DNA of 64,000 nt, from positions 1-64,000 of the forward strand of contig NZ_JAINUY010000011.1 in NCBI RefSeq assembly GCF_020026915.1, written 5' to 3'. A model generated the notes under the pieces. It did no database searches and was not told where the DNA came from. It saw nothing but the letters and a program-made list of their open reading frames with translations. The position numbers and the translations under genes are program-made. Positions 43,248 through 51,369 of the stretch are shown one piece after another (positions within the stretch are counted from its first letter, which is position 1; every line of letters starts with the position of its first letter). The DNA is from Flavobacterium potami (GTDB lineage Bacteria > Bacteroidota > Bacteroidia > Flavobacteriales > Flavobacteriaceae).

Positions 43248-43283
43248 TAAGGCGATTACTTTTTTAGTATCGCCTTTTTTTAT
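43248..43283 (+). terminator. Intrinsic terminator of rpmH
   Basis: AAGGCGAT pairs with ATCGCCTT around an AT-rich loop, followed by T6. Confidence 0.82.
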
Positions 43284-43376
43284 ACCTTGTCGGTAAAAAA
43301 TTTCTCAACTTTCTAGTTTTTAGTCTACTAGAAAAGTTTTTTTAAGTACTTTATATAACTACACAATACATAAAAA

Positions 43377-46232
43377 ATGCCTAAAGACACATCAATTAAA
43401 TCCGTTTTAATAATAGGTTCAGGACCTATTGTTATTGGTCAAGCTTGCGAATTCGATTATGCGGGATCTCAATCTGCTCGTTCTATTCGCGAAGAAGGAA
43501 TTGAAGTTATCTTGATTAACTCAAATCCAGCGACAATTATGACCGACCCATCTATGGCCGATCATATTTATTTGAAACCATTAACTACAAAATCGATTAT
43601 TGAAATTCTTAAGGAACATCCACAAATTGATGCTGTTTTACCAACAATGGGAGGTCAGACTGCTTTGAACTTGTGTTTGGAAGCTGAAGAAAAAGGAATC
43701 TGGCAAGATTTCGGAGTAAGATTAATCGGTGTTGATGTTAACGCAATTAATATTACTGAGGACAGAGAGCAATTCAAACAGCTTTTAGAAAAAATTAATG
43801 TACCAACTGCACCAGCAAAAACAGCTACTTCTTACTTAGAAGGAAAAGAAATTGCTCAAGAATTTGGTTTCCCTCTTGTAATTCGTCCTTCGTTTACACT
43901 TGGAGGAACTGGAGCAGCTGTGGTTTACAAAAAAGAAGATTTTGATGAGCTTTTAACTCGTGGTTTAGAGGCTTCTCCAATTCACGAAGTTTTAATTGAT
44001 AAAGCTTTAATGGGATGGAAAGAATACGAGTTGGAGCTTTTAAGAGATAAAAATGACAACGTTGTAATTATCTGTTCTATCGAAAACATGGACCCAATGG
44101 GAATCCACACTGGAGATTCGATTACAGTAGCGCCAGCAATGACATTATCAGATACTACTTTCCAAAAATTACGTGACTATGCCATCTTAATGATGAGAAG
44201 TATCGGAAACTTTGCAGGAGGATGTAACGTACAATTTGCAGTTTCGCCAGACGAAAAAGAAGATATCGTAGCAATCGAAATCAACCCTCGTGTATCTCGT
44301 TCTTCTGCTTTAGCATCAAAAGCAACTGGATATCCAATTGCAAAAATTGCTTCTAAACTGGCTTTAGGATACAATTTAGATGAATTACAAAACCAAATTA
44401 CAAAATCTACTTCGGCTCTTTTCGAACCAACTTTAGATTATGTAATCGTAAAAATACCACGTTGGAACTTCGATAAATTTGAAGGTTCAGACAGAACTTT
44501 AGGTCTTCAGATGAAATCTGTAGGTGAGGTTATGGGAATCGGACGTTCTTTCCAAGAGGCACTTCACAAAGCAACTCAATCTTTAGAGATTAAGAGAAAT
44601 GGTTTAGGTGCTGACGGAAAAGGATACAAAGATTACGAATTAATCATCGATAAACTGACTCACGCAAGTTGGGATCGTGTTTTCGTAATTTACGATGCAA
44701 TTGCAATGGGAATTCCGTTGAGTACGATTCACGAAATTACAAGAATCGATATGTGGTTCTTGAAACAATACGAGGAACTTTATACTTTAGAAAAAGAAAT
44801 CTCAAACTACAAAGTTTATGATCTTCCTAAAGAATTATTGTTAGAAGCGAAACAAAAAGGTTTTGCTGACAGACAATTGGCGCACATGATGAATTGTTTA
44901 GAAAGTGAAGTTCACACTTTACGTATGGAGCAAAAAATCAACCGTGTGTTTAAATTAGTAGATACTTGTGCGGCTGAATTTAAAGCATTGACTCCATATT
45001 ATTACTCCACTTTTGAGGCTGAAATCGAAAAAGCAAATGGAGAGCGTTTTGTAGACAATGAAAGTATCGTAACAGACAAAAAGAAAGTAATTGTTTTAGG
45101 TTCTGGACCAAACAGAATTGGACAAGGAATCGAATTTGATTACTCTTGTGTACACGGAGTTTTAGCTGCTAAAGAATGCGGTTACGAAACGATCATGATT
45201 AACTGTAATCCTGAAACGGTTTCTACAGATTTTGATACAGCTGATAAATTGTACTTCGAACCAGTTTTCTGGGAGCATATTTATGATATCATCCAACACG
45301 AAAAACCAGAAGGTGTTATTGTTCAGTTAGGAGGACAAACAGCTCTTAAATTAGCTGATAAACTTTCTAAATACGGAGTAAAAATCATCGGAACTAGTTT
45401 TGACGCACTTGACTTAGCAGAAGATAGAGGACGTTTCTCTGACTTATTAACTGAGTTAAATATTCCTTTCCCAAGATTCGGAATCGCTGAAACTGCTGAC
45501 GAGGCTTCAAAATTAGCGGATACTTTAGATTTCCCACTTTTAATTCGTCCTTCTTATGTATTAGGAGGTCAAGGAATGAAAATTGTAATCAACAAAAAAG
45601 AGCTTGAAGAACACGTTATCGATTTGTTGAAAGCAATTCCAGGAAACAAATTATTGCTAGATCACTACTTAGCTGGAGCAATCGAAGCTGAAGCTGATGC
45701 AATTTGTGATGCTGATGGAAATGTTTACATCATCGGAATTATGGAGCACATCGAGCCTTGTGGAGTTCACTCAGGAGATAGTAACGCAACATTGCCTCCT
45801 TTCAACTTAGGAGAATTTGTAATGCAGCAAATTAAAGATCACACACATAAAATAGCTAGAGCTTTAAAAACAGTTGGATTAATCAACATCCAGTTTGCGA
45901 TTAAAGATGATACCGTTTACATTATCGAAGCAAATCCAAGAGCTTCTAGAACGGTTCCGTTCATTGCAAAAGCTTACGGAGAACCTTACGTAAACTACGC
46001 TACAAAAGTAATGTTAGGTCACAATAAAGTAACAGATTTTGATTTCAACCCACAATTAAACGGTTATGCAATCAAACAACCAGTTTTCTCTTTCAGTAAA
46101 TTCCCGAATGTAAACAAAGCATTAGGACCAGAGATGAAATCAACAGGAGAAAGCATCTTGTTTATTGATGACTTAAAAGACGATCAATTCTACGAATTGT
46201 ACTCTAGAAGAAAAATGTATTTGAGTAAATAA
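43377..46232 (+). CDS. carB: Carbamoyl-phosphate synthase large subunit lacking the allosteric domain
   Basis: This 951-residue protein makes carbamoyl phosphate from bicarbonate, ammonia and two ATP for arginine and pyrimidine synthesis. Both ATP-grasp halves are complete: the first begins at GSGPIVIGQACEFDYAGSQ and the second at GSGPNRIGQGIEFDYSC (about 575), and each has the EINPRVSRSSALAS or EANPRASRTVPFIA metal-binding block. The protein stops about 120 residues short of E. coli CarB (1073), right after the second grasp, so the C-terminal MGS allosteric domain is missing. A strong terminator follows, so this is a real end, not a frameshift. No carA is adjacent. Confidence 0.97.
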   Translation: MPKDTSIKSVLIIGSGPIVIGQACEFDYAGSQSARSIREEGIEVILINSNPATIMTDPSMADHIYLKPLTTKSIIEILKEHPQIDAVLPTMGGQTALNLCLEAEEKGIWQDFGVRLIGVDVNAINITEDREQFKQLLEKINVPTAPAKTATSYLEGKEIAQEFGFPLVIRPSFTLGGTGAAVVYKKEDFDELLTRGLEASPIHEVLIDKALMGWKEYELELLRDKNDNVVIICSIENMDPMGIHTGDSITVAPAMTLSDTTFQKLRDYAILMMRSIGNFAGGCNVQFAVSPDEKEDIVAIEINPRVSRSSALASKATGYPIAKIASKLALGYNLDELQNQITKSTSALFEPTLDYVIVKIPRWNFDKFEGSDRTLGLQMKSVGEVMGIGRSFQEALHKATQSLEIKRNGLGADGKGYKDYELIIDKLTHASWDRVFVIYDAIAMGIPLSTIHEITRIDMWFLKQYEELYTLEKEISNYKVYDLPKELLLEAKQKGFADRQLAHMMNCLESEVHTLRMEQKINRVFKLVDTCAAEFKALTPYYYSTFEAEIEKANGERFVDNESIVTDKKKVIVLGSGPNRIGQGIEFDYSCVHGVLAAKECGYETIMINCNPETVSTDFDTADKLYFEPVFWEHIYDIIQHEKPEGVIVQLGGQTALKLADKLSKYGVKIIGTSFDALDLAEDRGRFSDLLTELNIPFPRFGIAETADEASKLADTLDFPLLIRPSYVLGGQGMKIVINKKELEEHVIDLLKAIPGNKLLLDHYLAGAIEAEADAICDADGNVYIIGIMEHIEPCGVHSGDSNATLPPFNLGEFVMQQIKDHTHKIARALKTVGLINIQFAIKDDTVYIIEANPRASRTVPFIAKAYGEPYVNYATKVMLGHNKVTDFDFNPQLNGYAIKQPVFSFSKFPNVNKALGPEMKSTGESILFIDDLKDDQFYELYSRRKMYLSK

Positions 46233-46251
46233 TCTCAGATTCTATCATAAA

Positions 46252-46288
46252 ACAAAAGCTCCAATTTAAATTGGAGCTTTTTTTTGTT
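46252..46288. terminator. Bidirectional terminator between carB and the small membrane protein
   Basis: AAAAGCTCCAATTT pairs with AAATTGGAGCTTTT with almost no loop, and A/T runs flank it on both sides. It touches the stop codon of the minus-strand gene. Confidence 0.85.
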
Positions 46289-46415
46289 ATTGTTTTTTAA
46301 ATTTTTTCTTTTCAAAATATCTGTATAATAAATAGAATACACAAATCCAAAAAGCAAAAAAGAAGAGTTGCCAAATAAAAAGGCCTAATTCAAATTGGTT
46401 GAAAGTTTTTTCCAT
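46287..46415 (-). CDS. Small 42-residue single-pass membrane protein
   Basis: This open frame of 42 codons starts at an ATG at 46415. It encodes a short soluble N-terminus (MEKTFNQFEL), one hydrophobic segment rich in Phe/Trp (about 11-31) and a strongly basic tail (KKKFKKQ), a typical small inner-membrane protein with the tail in the cytoplasm. Support comes from an exact promoter TATATTTG at 46448-46441, about 25 bases ahead, and from a terminator directly after the stop. Function is unknown. It is too short for common length cut-offs and easily missed. Confidence 0.7.
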   Translation of the reverse strand: MEKTFNQFELGLFIWQLFFFAFWICVFYLLYRYFEKKKFKKQ

Positions 46416-46440
46416 CTTTTTGTATTTTAATGAAACAAAA

Positions 46441-46448
46441 CAAATATA
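46441..46448 (-). promoter_or_regulatory. Promoter -7 box TATATTTG for the small membrane protein
   Basis: An exact TAnnTTTG on the minus strand; predicted start near 46434, leader about 20 bases. Confidence 0.65.
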
Positions 46449-46489
46449 GGAAAATACTTATTATTTAAATCATGTGAATTTGATTCAAT

Positions 46490-46527
46490 AAAAAAAACGG
46501 AGCTTCAAAATGAAACTCCGTTTTTTA
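46490..46527 (-). terminator. Intrinsic terminator of the sigma/DUF4252 operon
   Basis: AAAAACGGAG pairs with CTCCGTTTTT across a loop of about 13 bases, with T-runs on the minus strand, 18 bases after the last stop codon. Confidence 0.82.
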
Positions 46528-46544
46528 AAATAAGATTGTATAAA

Positions 46545-47081
46545 TTATTTAACCAATTGTTGCAAAGGTTTCAACTGCTCCATATCAATTTTAGATTGCT
46601 GTAAAACCGACATTAAAGTCATAATATTATTCGGGTTCATATTTTCACCTAAAACACGGACTACTGCAAATCCATTTTCTTTTCGGTTGGCAAAAATGAC
46701 AAACTCTTTGATATTGTCATCGCTTCCCACATAGCTTACAGAAGCACCATCTTTTCCAGAACCAATCTTCATTAATTCCTGATATTTTGGATCTTTTAAA
46801 ATGGCTTTCACCTTGGTTCTTTCTGTCTCAAACTCTGCCTGATTGGTTTTATCAGCTTTAAAAGCTAGTATATTCATTTTATCAAACGAATTTAAAGCTT
46901 CAGTTTGTGCTGCAGATAATTTTGTTTTATCCACATTTAAAATAGTTGGAGAAACATCCAAAGAGATAAATTCCTTTTTCTCTGAATTCTCCACAAAATA
47001 TTTTTGAAGTGTCGGTTCAGAATTGCAGCTTCCTAATGTTAGCAAAGCAGCAAGTGCTAAGGTGAAAATAGTCGCTTTCAT
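46545..47081 (-). CDS. DUF4252 lipoprotein
   Basis: This 178-residue protein has a lipoprotein signal peptide (lipobox LGSC, Cys at about 19) and a DUF4252 domain, a Bacteroidota family of unknown function. It resembles the protein encoded just upstream: both carry LKxxxxxEAxxxxxxVKAILKDPKY-like helices, a GSGKDGASVSYVG or DSGKNVRIMV strand block, and a final FDLNEIS/LMSVLQ-type helix. It is the last gene of a four-gene unit driven by an ECF sigma factor, 1 base after the other DUF4252 gene. A stress or envelope role is inference. Confidence 0.85.
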   Translation of the reverse strand: MKATIFTLALAALLTLGSCNSEPTLQKYFVENSEKKEFISLDVSPTILNVDKTKLSAAQTEALNSFDKMNILAFKADKTNQAEFETERTKVKAILKDPKYQELMKIGSGKDGASVSYVGSDDNIKEFVIFANRKENGFAVVRVLGENMNPNNIMTLMSVLQQSKIDMEQLKPLQQLVK

Positions 47082-47082
47082 T

Positions 47083-47613
47083 TTATTTTTTGCCTTTAGA
47101 AGCTTTCTTTAAGTCTGAACCTCCAGGAAGCTGCATTTTATCTGTTAAAACTGAGATTTCGTTTAAATCAAAATTACCTGTAAGAGATAATAAAACAGTC
47201 TCGTCATTTTTTGCTCCGTCAACATACATTAACAATTCTCTTATTTGTGTGTCTGTAGCACCAGATTTTACCATGATTCGAACATTTTTACCGCTGTCAT
47301 TTACTCGCATCAATTCTTCAAGACCTGCAGTTTTAATGTATTTGTCAGCAGAAGCTTTCATGTCCGCTTCGATTTTTGGATTTTTGGTTGTAAACACTTT
47401 TAAGTAATCTAATTTTTTAATCAGATTGATGTATTGTTGCGTTTCTTTATCTGATTTGTCTGCATTTACTTTGCTCATTAAAGTGAACATTTTTTTGTTT
47501 ACAATCACAGAAGTTACATCGTCCTGACCATCAAATTTGTCAAAAGCACCTTGTGCATAGAAAACGTTGGTAACGAATGCGAAAACTAGAGTTATGATGA
47601 AATTTTTACTCAT
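47083..47613 (-). CDS. DUF4252 secreted protein
   Basis: This 176-residue protein has a cleavable signal peptide (about 1-21, ending NVFYAQ) and a DUF4252 domain, paralogous to its neighbour but without a lipid anchor. I prefer the ATG at 47613 because it puts the signal peptide at the very N-terminus. The ATG at 47658 would add 15 charged residues and is possible. A basic GSDLKKASKGKK tail ends it. It is the third gene of the sigma-factor unit. Confidence 0.83.
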   Translation of the reverse strand: MSKNFIITLVFAFVTNVFYAQGAFDKFDGQDDVTSVIVNKKMFTLMSKVNADKSDKETQQYINLIKKLDYLKVFTTKNPKIEADMKASADKYIKTAGLEELMRVNDSGKNVRIMVKSGATDTQIRELLMYVDGAKNDETVLLSLTGNFDLNEISVLTDKMQLPGGSDLKKASKGKK

Positions 47614-47673
47614 GCTTAGTCTATTGTTTTTTTTGTATTCGTGAATCGTTGATTTCATTTTATTTGAATTTAA

Positions 47674-48135
47674 TTACCGTTTAAAAATTTTGTTTTTTGA
47701 TTGTTCATATTCTTTAATGTAATGCACACTTTCAATTCCTGCATTAACATTGTTGGATAATAGTGCTAAAGCCTTTTGAGTTGCTTTTAGCGCTTCTTCG
47801 GGATCATCGTAAGTTCCTAATTCGGTTTGCGAAGCTACTGCAGCAGTATCTTTGTTTTCGCTTACAAAAAAGTAAGTTCCAATGCCCAGCAAAATAACGG
47901 CTGAAGCTGCAATCGATAACCACGCCACATTGCGTTTCTTAGTTTGTAGTGGAATCTCATACGTCGACTTTTGTTCTTTTGCTAGAGAGAAATAACCAAA
48001 TATAGGTTTGTACTGCTCCAAATGCTGCGCAACATTTGGTGAAGAAAAGTATTCTTTTAATTGATTTTCCTCAGCAATAGAAGTTTCTCCCTCAAAGTAT
48101 TTTTCTAATAGATCTTCTATTTTATTTAGTTCCAT
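47674..48135 (-). CDS. Putative anti-sigma factor (single TM)
   Basis: This 153-residue protein has a cytoplasmic acidic helical N-terminus (about 1-65: ELNKIEDLLEKYFEGETSIAE), one transmembrane helix (about 70-91) and a periplasmic domain of about 60 residues. This is the plan of membrane anti-sigma factors that hold an ECF sigma factor until a periplasmic signal arrives. There is no clear zinc-binding HxxxCxxC motif. It overlaps the sigma gene by 14 bases. The role is inferred from architecture and position. Confidence 0.78.
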   Translation of the reverse strand: MELNKIEDLLEKYFEGETSIAEENQLKEYFSSPNVAQHLEQYKPIFGYFSLAKEQKSTYEIPLQTKKRNVAWLSIAASAVILLGIGTYFFVSENKDTAAVASQTELGTYDDPEEALKATQKALALLSNNVNAGIESVHYIKEYEQSKNKIFKR

Positions 48136-48631
48136 AAAGGTGTGTATTTGTCATTGATTCTCTAATTTTTTTTCTCGCTCTCGAAAGGGCAACCCGGATT
48201 GCCGTTTCATTCATATTGACAATTTTTGCAATTTCTTCAAATTCATATTGTTCAACATCCCGAAGCTGTAGTAACAACTGCATTTGTTCGGGCATTTCAT
48301 TTATAATTTTTTCAACCCATTCAAGACTGTCCTGATCTTCAAGTTGTTTGTCTAATTGTGGTTGTCTATCAGTAAAATTGTTATGTACAATCTGTAAATT
48401 ACTAGCTCTTTTAGATTTTAACTGATCCAGACAATAGTTTTTGGTCATCGTCATCGCTAGTGCCTCAATACTATTGTAACTTTCTAAGTTATCTTTTTTG
48501 TTCCATAATTTTACTAGTACTTCCTGAGTAGCGTCTTCGGCTTCTTCAGTACTCGTAAGCAATCTTTTTGCCAGACGAAAAACTTTGTCTTTAAAAGGAT
48601 TTATTAATTCTATAAATACAACTTGGTTCAT
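48122..48631 (-). CDS. ECF RNA polymerase sigma factor
   Basis: This 169-residue protein is an extracytoplasmic-function sigma-70 factor. Region 2 is visible as KDKVFRLAKRLLTSTEEAEDATQEVLVKLW (about 13-45) and region 4 as a helix-turn-helix at LLQLRDVEQYEFEEIAKIVNMNETAIRVALSRARKKI (about 118-160). Regions 1 and 3 are absent, as expected. It is the first gene of a unit with an anti-sigma-like membrane protein and two DUF4252 proteins, which it probably controls. It is divergent from the S41 protease gene, 168 bases away. Confidence 0.94.
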   Translation of the reverse strand: MNQVVFIELINPFKDKVFRLAKRLLTSTEEAEDATQEVLVKLWNKKDNLESYNSIEALAMTMTKNYCLDQLKSKRASNLQIVHNNFTDRQPQLDKQLEDQDSLEWVEKIINEMPEQMQLLLQLRDVEQYEFEEIAKIVNMNETAIRVALSRARKKIRESMTNTHLYGTK

Positions 48632-48799
48632 TAATCTGGTGGTTATTCGTTAGCTTATATAGTCAAGACGAGGTACAATTCTATTTGTTACAACAAAAAA
48701 CTAATTTTTTTTTTATGTAAAAAAAATACTGCTTTTATTACGAAGGTAAAACTAAAGATACTACTTTTACGTTTATACGATATATAGAAACCAAATGAT

Positions 48800-50248
48800 A
48801 TGAAAACAATTTTAAAGCGTGCTCTTTTTCTTTTTTTATTCGCTTTTTCTTTGCAGTCTTGTGAAGATCAGGATGATGTTGCGCAACCAGCAGATGTACA
48901 GGTTAATAGTTTTATTTGGAAAGGACTAAATGAAGTTTATTTATGGCAGGCTGATGTTCCAAATTTAGCAGATAACCGTTTTGCAAGTGAAGATGATTTA
49001 AATAAGTTTTTAAGAGGTTACACAAAACCGGAAGATTTATTTCAAGATTTATTGAACAAACCAGTAAGTAAATATCCTAATGGGGATGCAATTGACCGTT
49101 TCAGTTGGATTGTGGACGATTATACTGTTTTGGAACAGGAATTAAGCGGGATTTCAAAAAATAATGGTGTAGATTTCAGATTAAGCCGAATTTCTTCTAA
49201 TTCAAATGATATTGTTGGATATGTTCGATACATTATTCCGAACTCTGATGCTTCAACTAAAGCAATCAAACGTGGAGATTTATTCACAAGCGTTAACGGA
49301 ACAAAACTTACGGTAGATAATTACCAGCAATTGTTAATCAATAGTGACAGCTATACTTTGAACTTGGCTGATTATAATGGAAGTAGTTTTGTTTTGAATG
49401 GAAAATCGGTTGCATTAACAAAAACTGTTTTAGAAGAAAATCCAATTTTTATCAATAAAGTAATTACTTCTGGAAGTCATAAAATAGGTTATTTAATGTA
49501 TAATGGTTTTTATGACGAATATGATGATAAATTAAATCAAGCTTTTGGCGATTTAAAAGCGCAGGGAGTTACCGATTTTGTTTTAGATCTTCGATACAAT
49601 GGAGGTGGTTCTATTGCAACTTCTGCTAAATTGGCAAGTATGATTACAGGGCAATTTGATACGCAGATTTTCTCAAAAATGACATTTAATGCCAAACAAA
49701 TGAAAGGTATTAGTGATGCAGAATTGGAGCAATTGAATGTAAGATTTGTGAAAAATTTGAACAGCTTGAATATGAGTACTGTTTATGTAATTACAACTGC
49801 AAGTACAGCTTCTGCTAGTGAATTGATCATTAACGGATTAAAACCTTATATTAATGTTGTTCAGATTGGAGAAACTACAGTTGGAAAAAATGTTGGATCT
49901 TTTACGGTTTATGATTCAGAAACCTTGACGACTAAAAAAGGAATCAATCCAAATCATAAATATGCGATGCAGCCTTTGGTTCTTAAAATAACAAATTCTG
50001 CTAATTTTGGAGATTATACTTCAGGTTTGCAACCAACTTACCAGCAGTTTGAGCAAATTCTTAATTATGGCGTTTTGGGAGAACCAACAGAACCATTACT
50101 GGGAATTGCAATCTCAAAAATTACAGGAGCAACTGCTAAGAGAATCATGATTGATACAGAACCAGAACGTCCTTATCTTACAGATTCTAAAATCTTAAAC
50201 GGATTAAATCACGGAATGTATCTTAAAAATGCACCAAAAGTATTTTAA
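48800..50248 (+). CDS. S41 family peptidase (lipoprotein, C-terminal processing protease type)
   Basis: This 482-residue protein has a lipoprotein signal (LQSC, C21) and the S41/Tsp fold: an N-terminal helical part, a PDZ-like segment (about 130-210, with DASTKAIKRGDLFTSVNG), and the catalytic core with DFVLDLRYNGGGSIATS. The catalytic Ser lies in TASTASASE and the Lys in TTVGKNVGS. It should cut proteins from their C-termini at the cell envelope. It is divergent from the sigma-factor unit and might be a target of it, which is inference. The C-terminus ends with a terminator. Confidence 0.92.
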   Translation: MKTILKRALFLFLFAFSLQSCEDQDDVAQPADVQVNSFIWKGLNEVYLWQADVPNLADNRFASEDDLNKFLRGYTKPEDLFQDLLNKPVSKYPNGDAIDRFSWIVDDYTVLEQELSGISKNNGVDFRLSRISSNSNDIVGYVRYIIPNSDASTKAIKRGDLFTSVNGTKLTVDNYQQLLINSDSYTLNLADYNGSSFVLNGKSVALTKTVLEENPIFINKVITSGSHKIGYLMYNGFYDEYDDKLNQAFGDLKAQGVTDFVLDLRYNGGGSIATSAKLASMITGQFDTQIFSKMTFNAKQMKGISDAELEQLNVRFVKNLNSLNMSTVYVITTASTASASELIINGLKPYINVVQIGETTVGKNVGSFTVYDSETLTTKKGINPNHKYAMQPLVLKITNSANFGDYTSGLQPTYQQFEQILNYGVLGEPTEPLLGIAISKITGATAKRIMIDTEPERPYLTDSKILNGLNHGMYLKNAPKVF

Positions 50249-50261
50249 GTAAATTCTAATA

Positions 50262-50300
50262 ATAAAAAAAGGCTTTCAGAGATGAAAGCCTTTTTTTGTA
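50262..50300. terminator. Bidirectional terminator between the S41 and BtuG-like genes
   Basis: A 15-bp stem (50264-50278 with 50283-50297, core AAAGGCTTTCA) with a GAGA loop and T-runs on both strands. Confidence 0.9.
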
Positions 50301-50328
50301 AAAAACAAAAACAATTCTAAAATTAGGT

Positions 50329-51366
50329 TTAATCGTTGAAATAGAAACCGTTGGATCCTGCTCCAGTAGTTAATTCTATTTGTAAAGCTCCAGATAAGTT
50401 GTAGATAAACGCTTTGCTATCTGCTCCGAATTTTGCATCTGCAATATAAATGCGATTATCTTTAACAGTAAAACCATATACGTAGCTGGCAGCCGAAGTA
50501 AATAGTGGTGATGTCGCCGCTGTCGTAGCGCTTGGGCTTATAGTATAAATGGCATTTGAAGCTGTATAATAAACTTTATTGTCTTCAATATCCAAGAAAC
50601 CAGCTTCTCCTATACTTGCAGGAAGTGCAATGCGAGAAACAGATTTATCAGAGATTTTAACTTTTACAATTTCTCCAGCTCCTTGGTAAGGTTTTCTTAG
50701 AATAAATATTACTCCATCTTCTTCTTCAATAGAATCTCCATCATAACCAATTGTTACAGGAGTTTCAAGTGTTTTTGTTGCAATGTTGTAAATTAACATC
50801 TTATCATTATATCCATCTGTAATATAAAGCTTTCCGTTTTCCTCAATAACCCTGTTTGCAGTTGAGTTTAAAGCTACTTTAGATTCTACAGTATTTGTAG
50901 ATAAATTGATTACTGCAATGTAGTCATCTGTATTTCCGCTTGTTGGATTTTGATAAGAATAAGTGTTTGCGTTTATCACATATGCCTTTCCGTCTTTTAC
51001 AACACCATATCGTGGAGCAACAAGATCAGAGTCAATTTTTGCAATTAATTTGAACGTATAACGATTTACTACATTAATTACATTAGATCCGCCTGCAATG
51101 ATATAAGCTCTGTCTCCGCTAAAAAAGATGTTTTGAAGATATCCTCCAACGGCATCAGTACCGTTTTCTGTTTTATAAACGTCTTTAGTAAACGTACTTA
51201 AATCATTACTTGAGAAAGAAATGGTTCCAAGGCTTTGACTTCCTTCATTCAAAATAAAAAAACCATTGTCATAAGCACCTTTCGGAGTCTTATCATCATC
51301 ATCGTTCGAACAAGAAACGAACAATGAAATGCTTAAAGCTATTAAAAGTAATTTACTGAACTTCAT
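50329..51366 (-). CDS. BtuG-like surface lipoprotein (DUF5074 / YncE-type beta-propeller)
   Basis: This 345-residue lipoprotein (LFVSC, C19, then an Asp-rich SNDDDDK spacer typical of surface export in Bacteroidota) folds as a beta-propeller: repeated blades of about 45 residues are visible (AYIIAGGSNVINVVNRYTFK, AYVINANTYSYQ, LYITDGYNDKMLIYNI, VYYTASNAIYTI, IYIADAKFGADSK). It matches DUF5074. In Bacteroides, BtuG is a surface propeller that captures vitamin B12 for BtuB. Here it is directly downstream of a BtuB-like receptor under a cobalamin riboswitch, so the same role is likely. Confidence 0.85.
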   Translation of the reverse strand: MKFSKLLLIALSISLFVSCSNDDDDKTPKGAYDNGFFILNEGSQSLGTISFSSNDLSTFTKDVYKTENGTDAVGGYLQNIFFSGDRAYIIAGGSNVINVVNRYTFKLIAKIDSDLVAPRYGVVKDGKAYVINANTYSYQNPTSGNTDDYIAVINLSTNTVESKVALNSTANRVIEENGKLYITDGYNDKMLIYNIATKTLETPVTIGYDGDSIEEEDGVIFILRKPYQGAGEIVKVKISDKSVSRIALPASIGEAGFLDIEDNKVYYTASNAIYTISPSATTAATSPLFTSAASYVYGFTVKDNRIYIADAKFGADSKAFIYNLSGALQIELTTGAGSNGFYFND

Positions 51367-51369
51367 ATA

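Noticed and set aside
46233..46251. CarB shortened by a frameshift
   Set aside because: No continuation of the missing domain is found in the other frames after 46232; instead a terminator begins within 20 bases.
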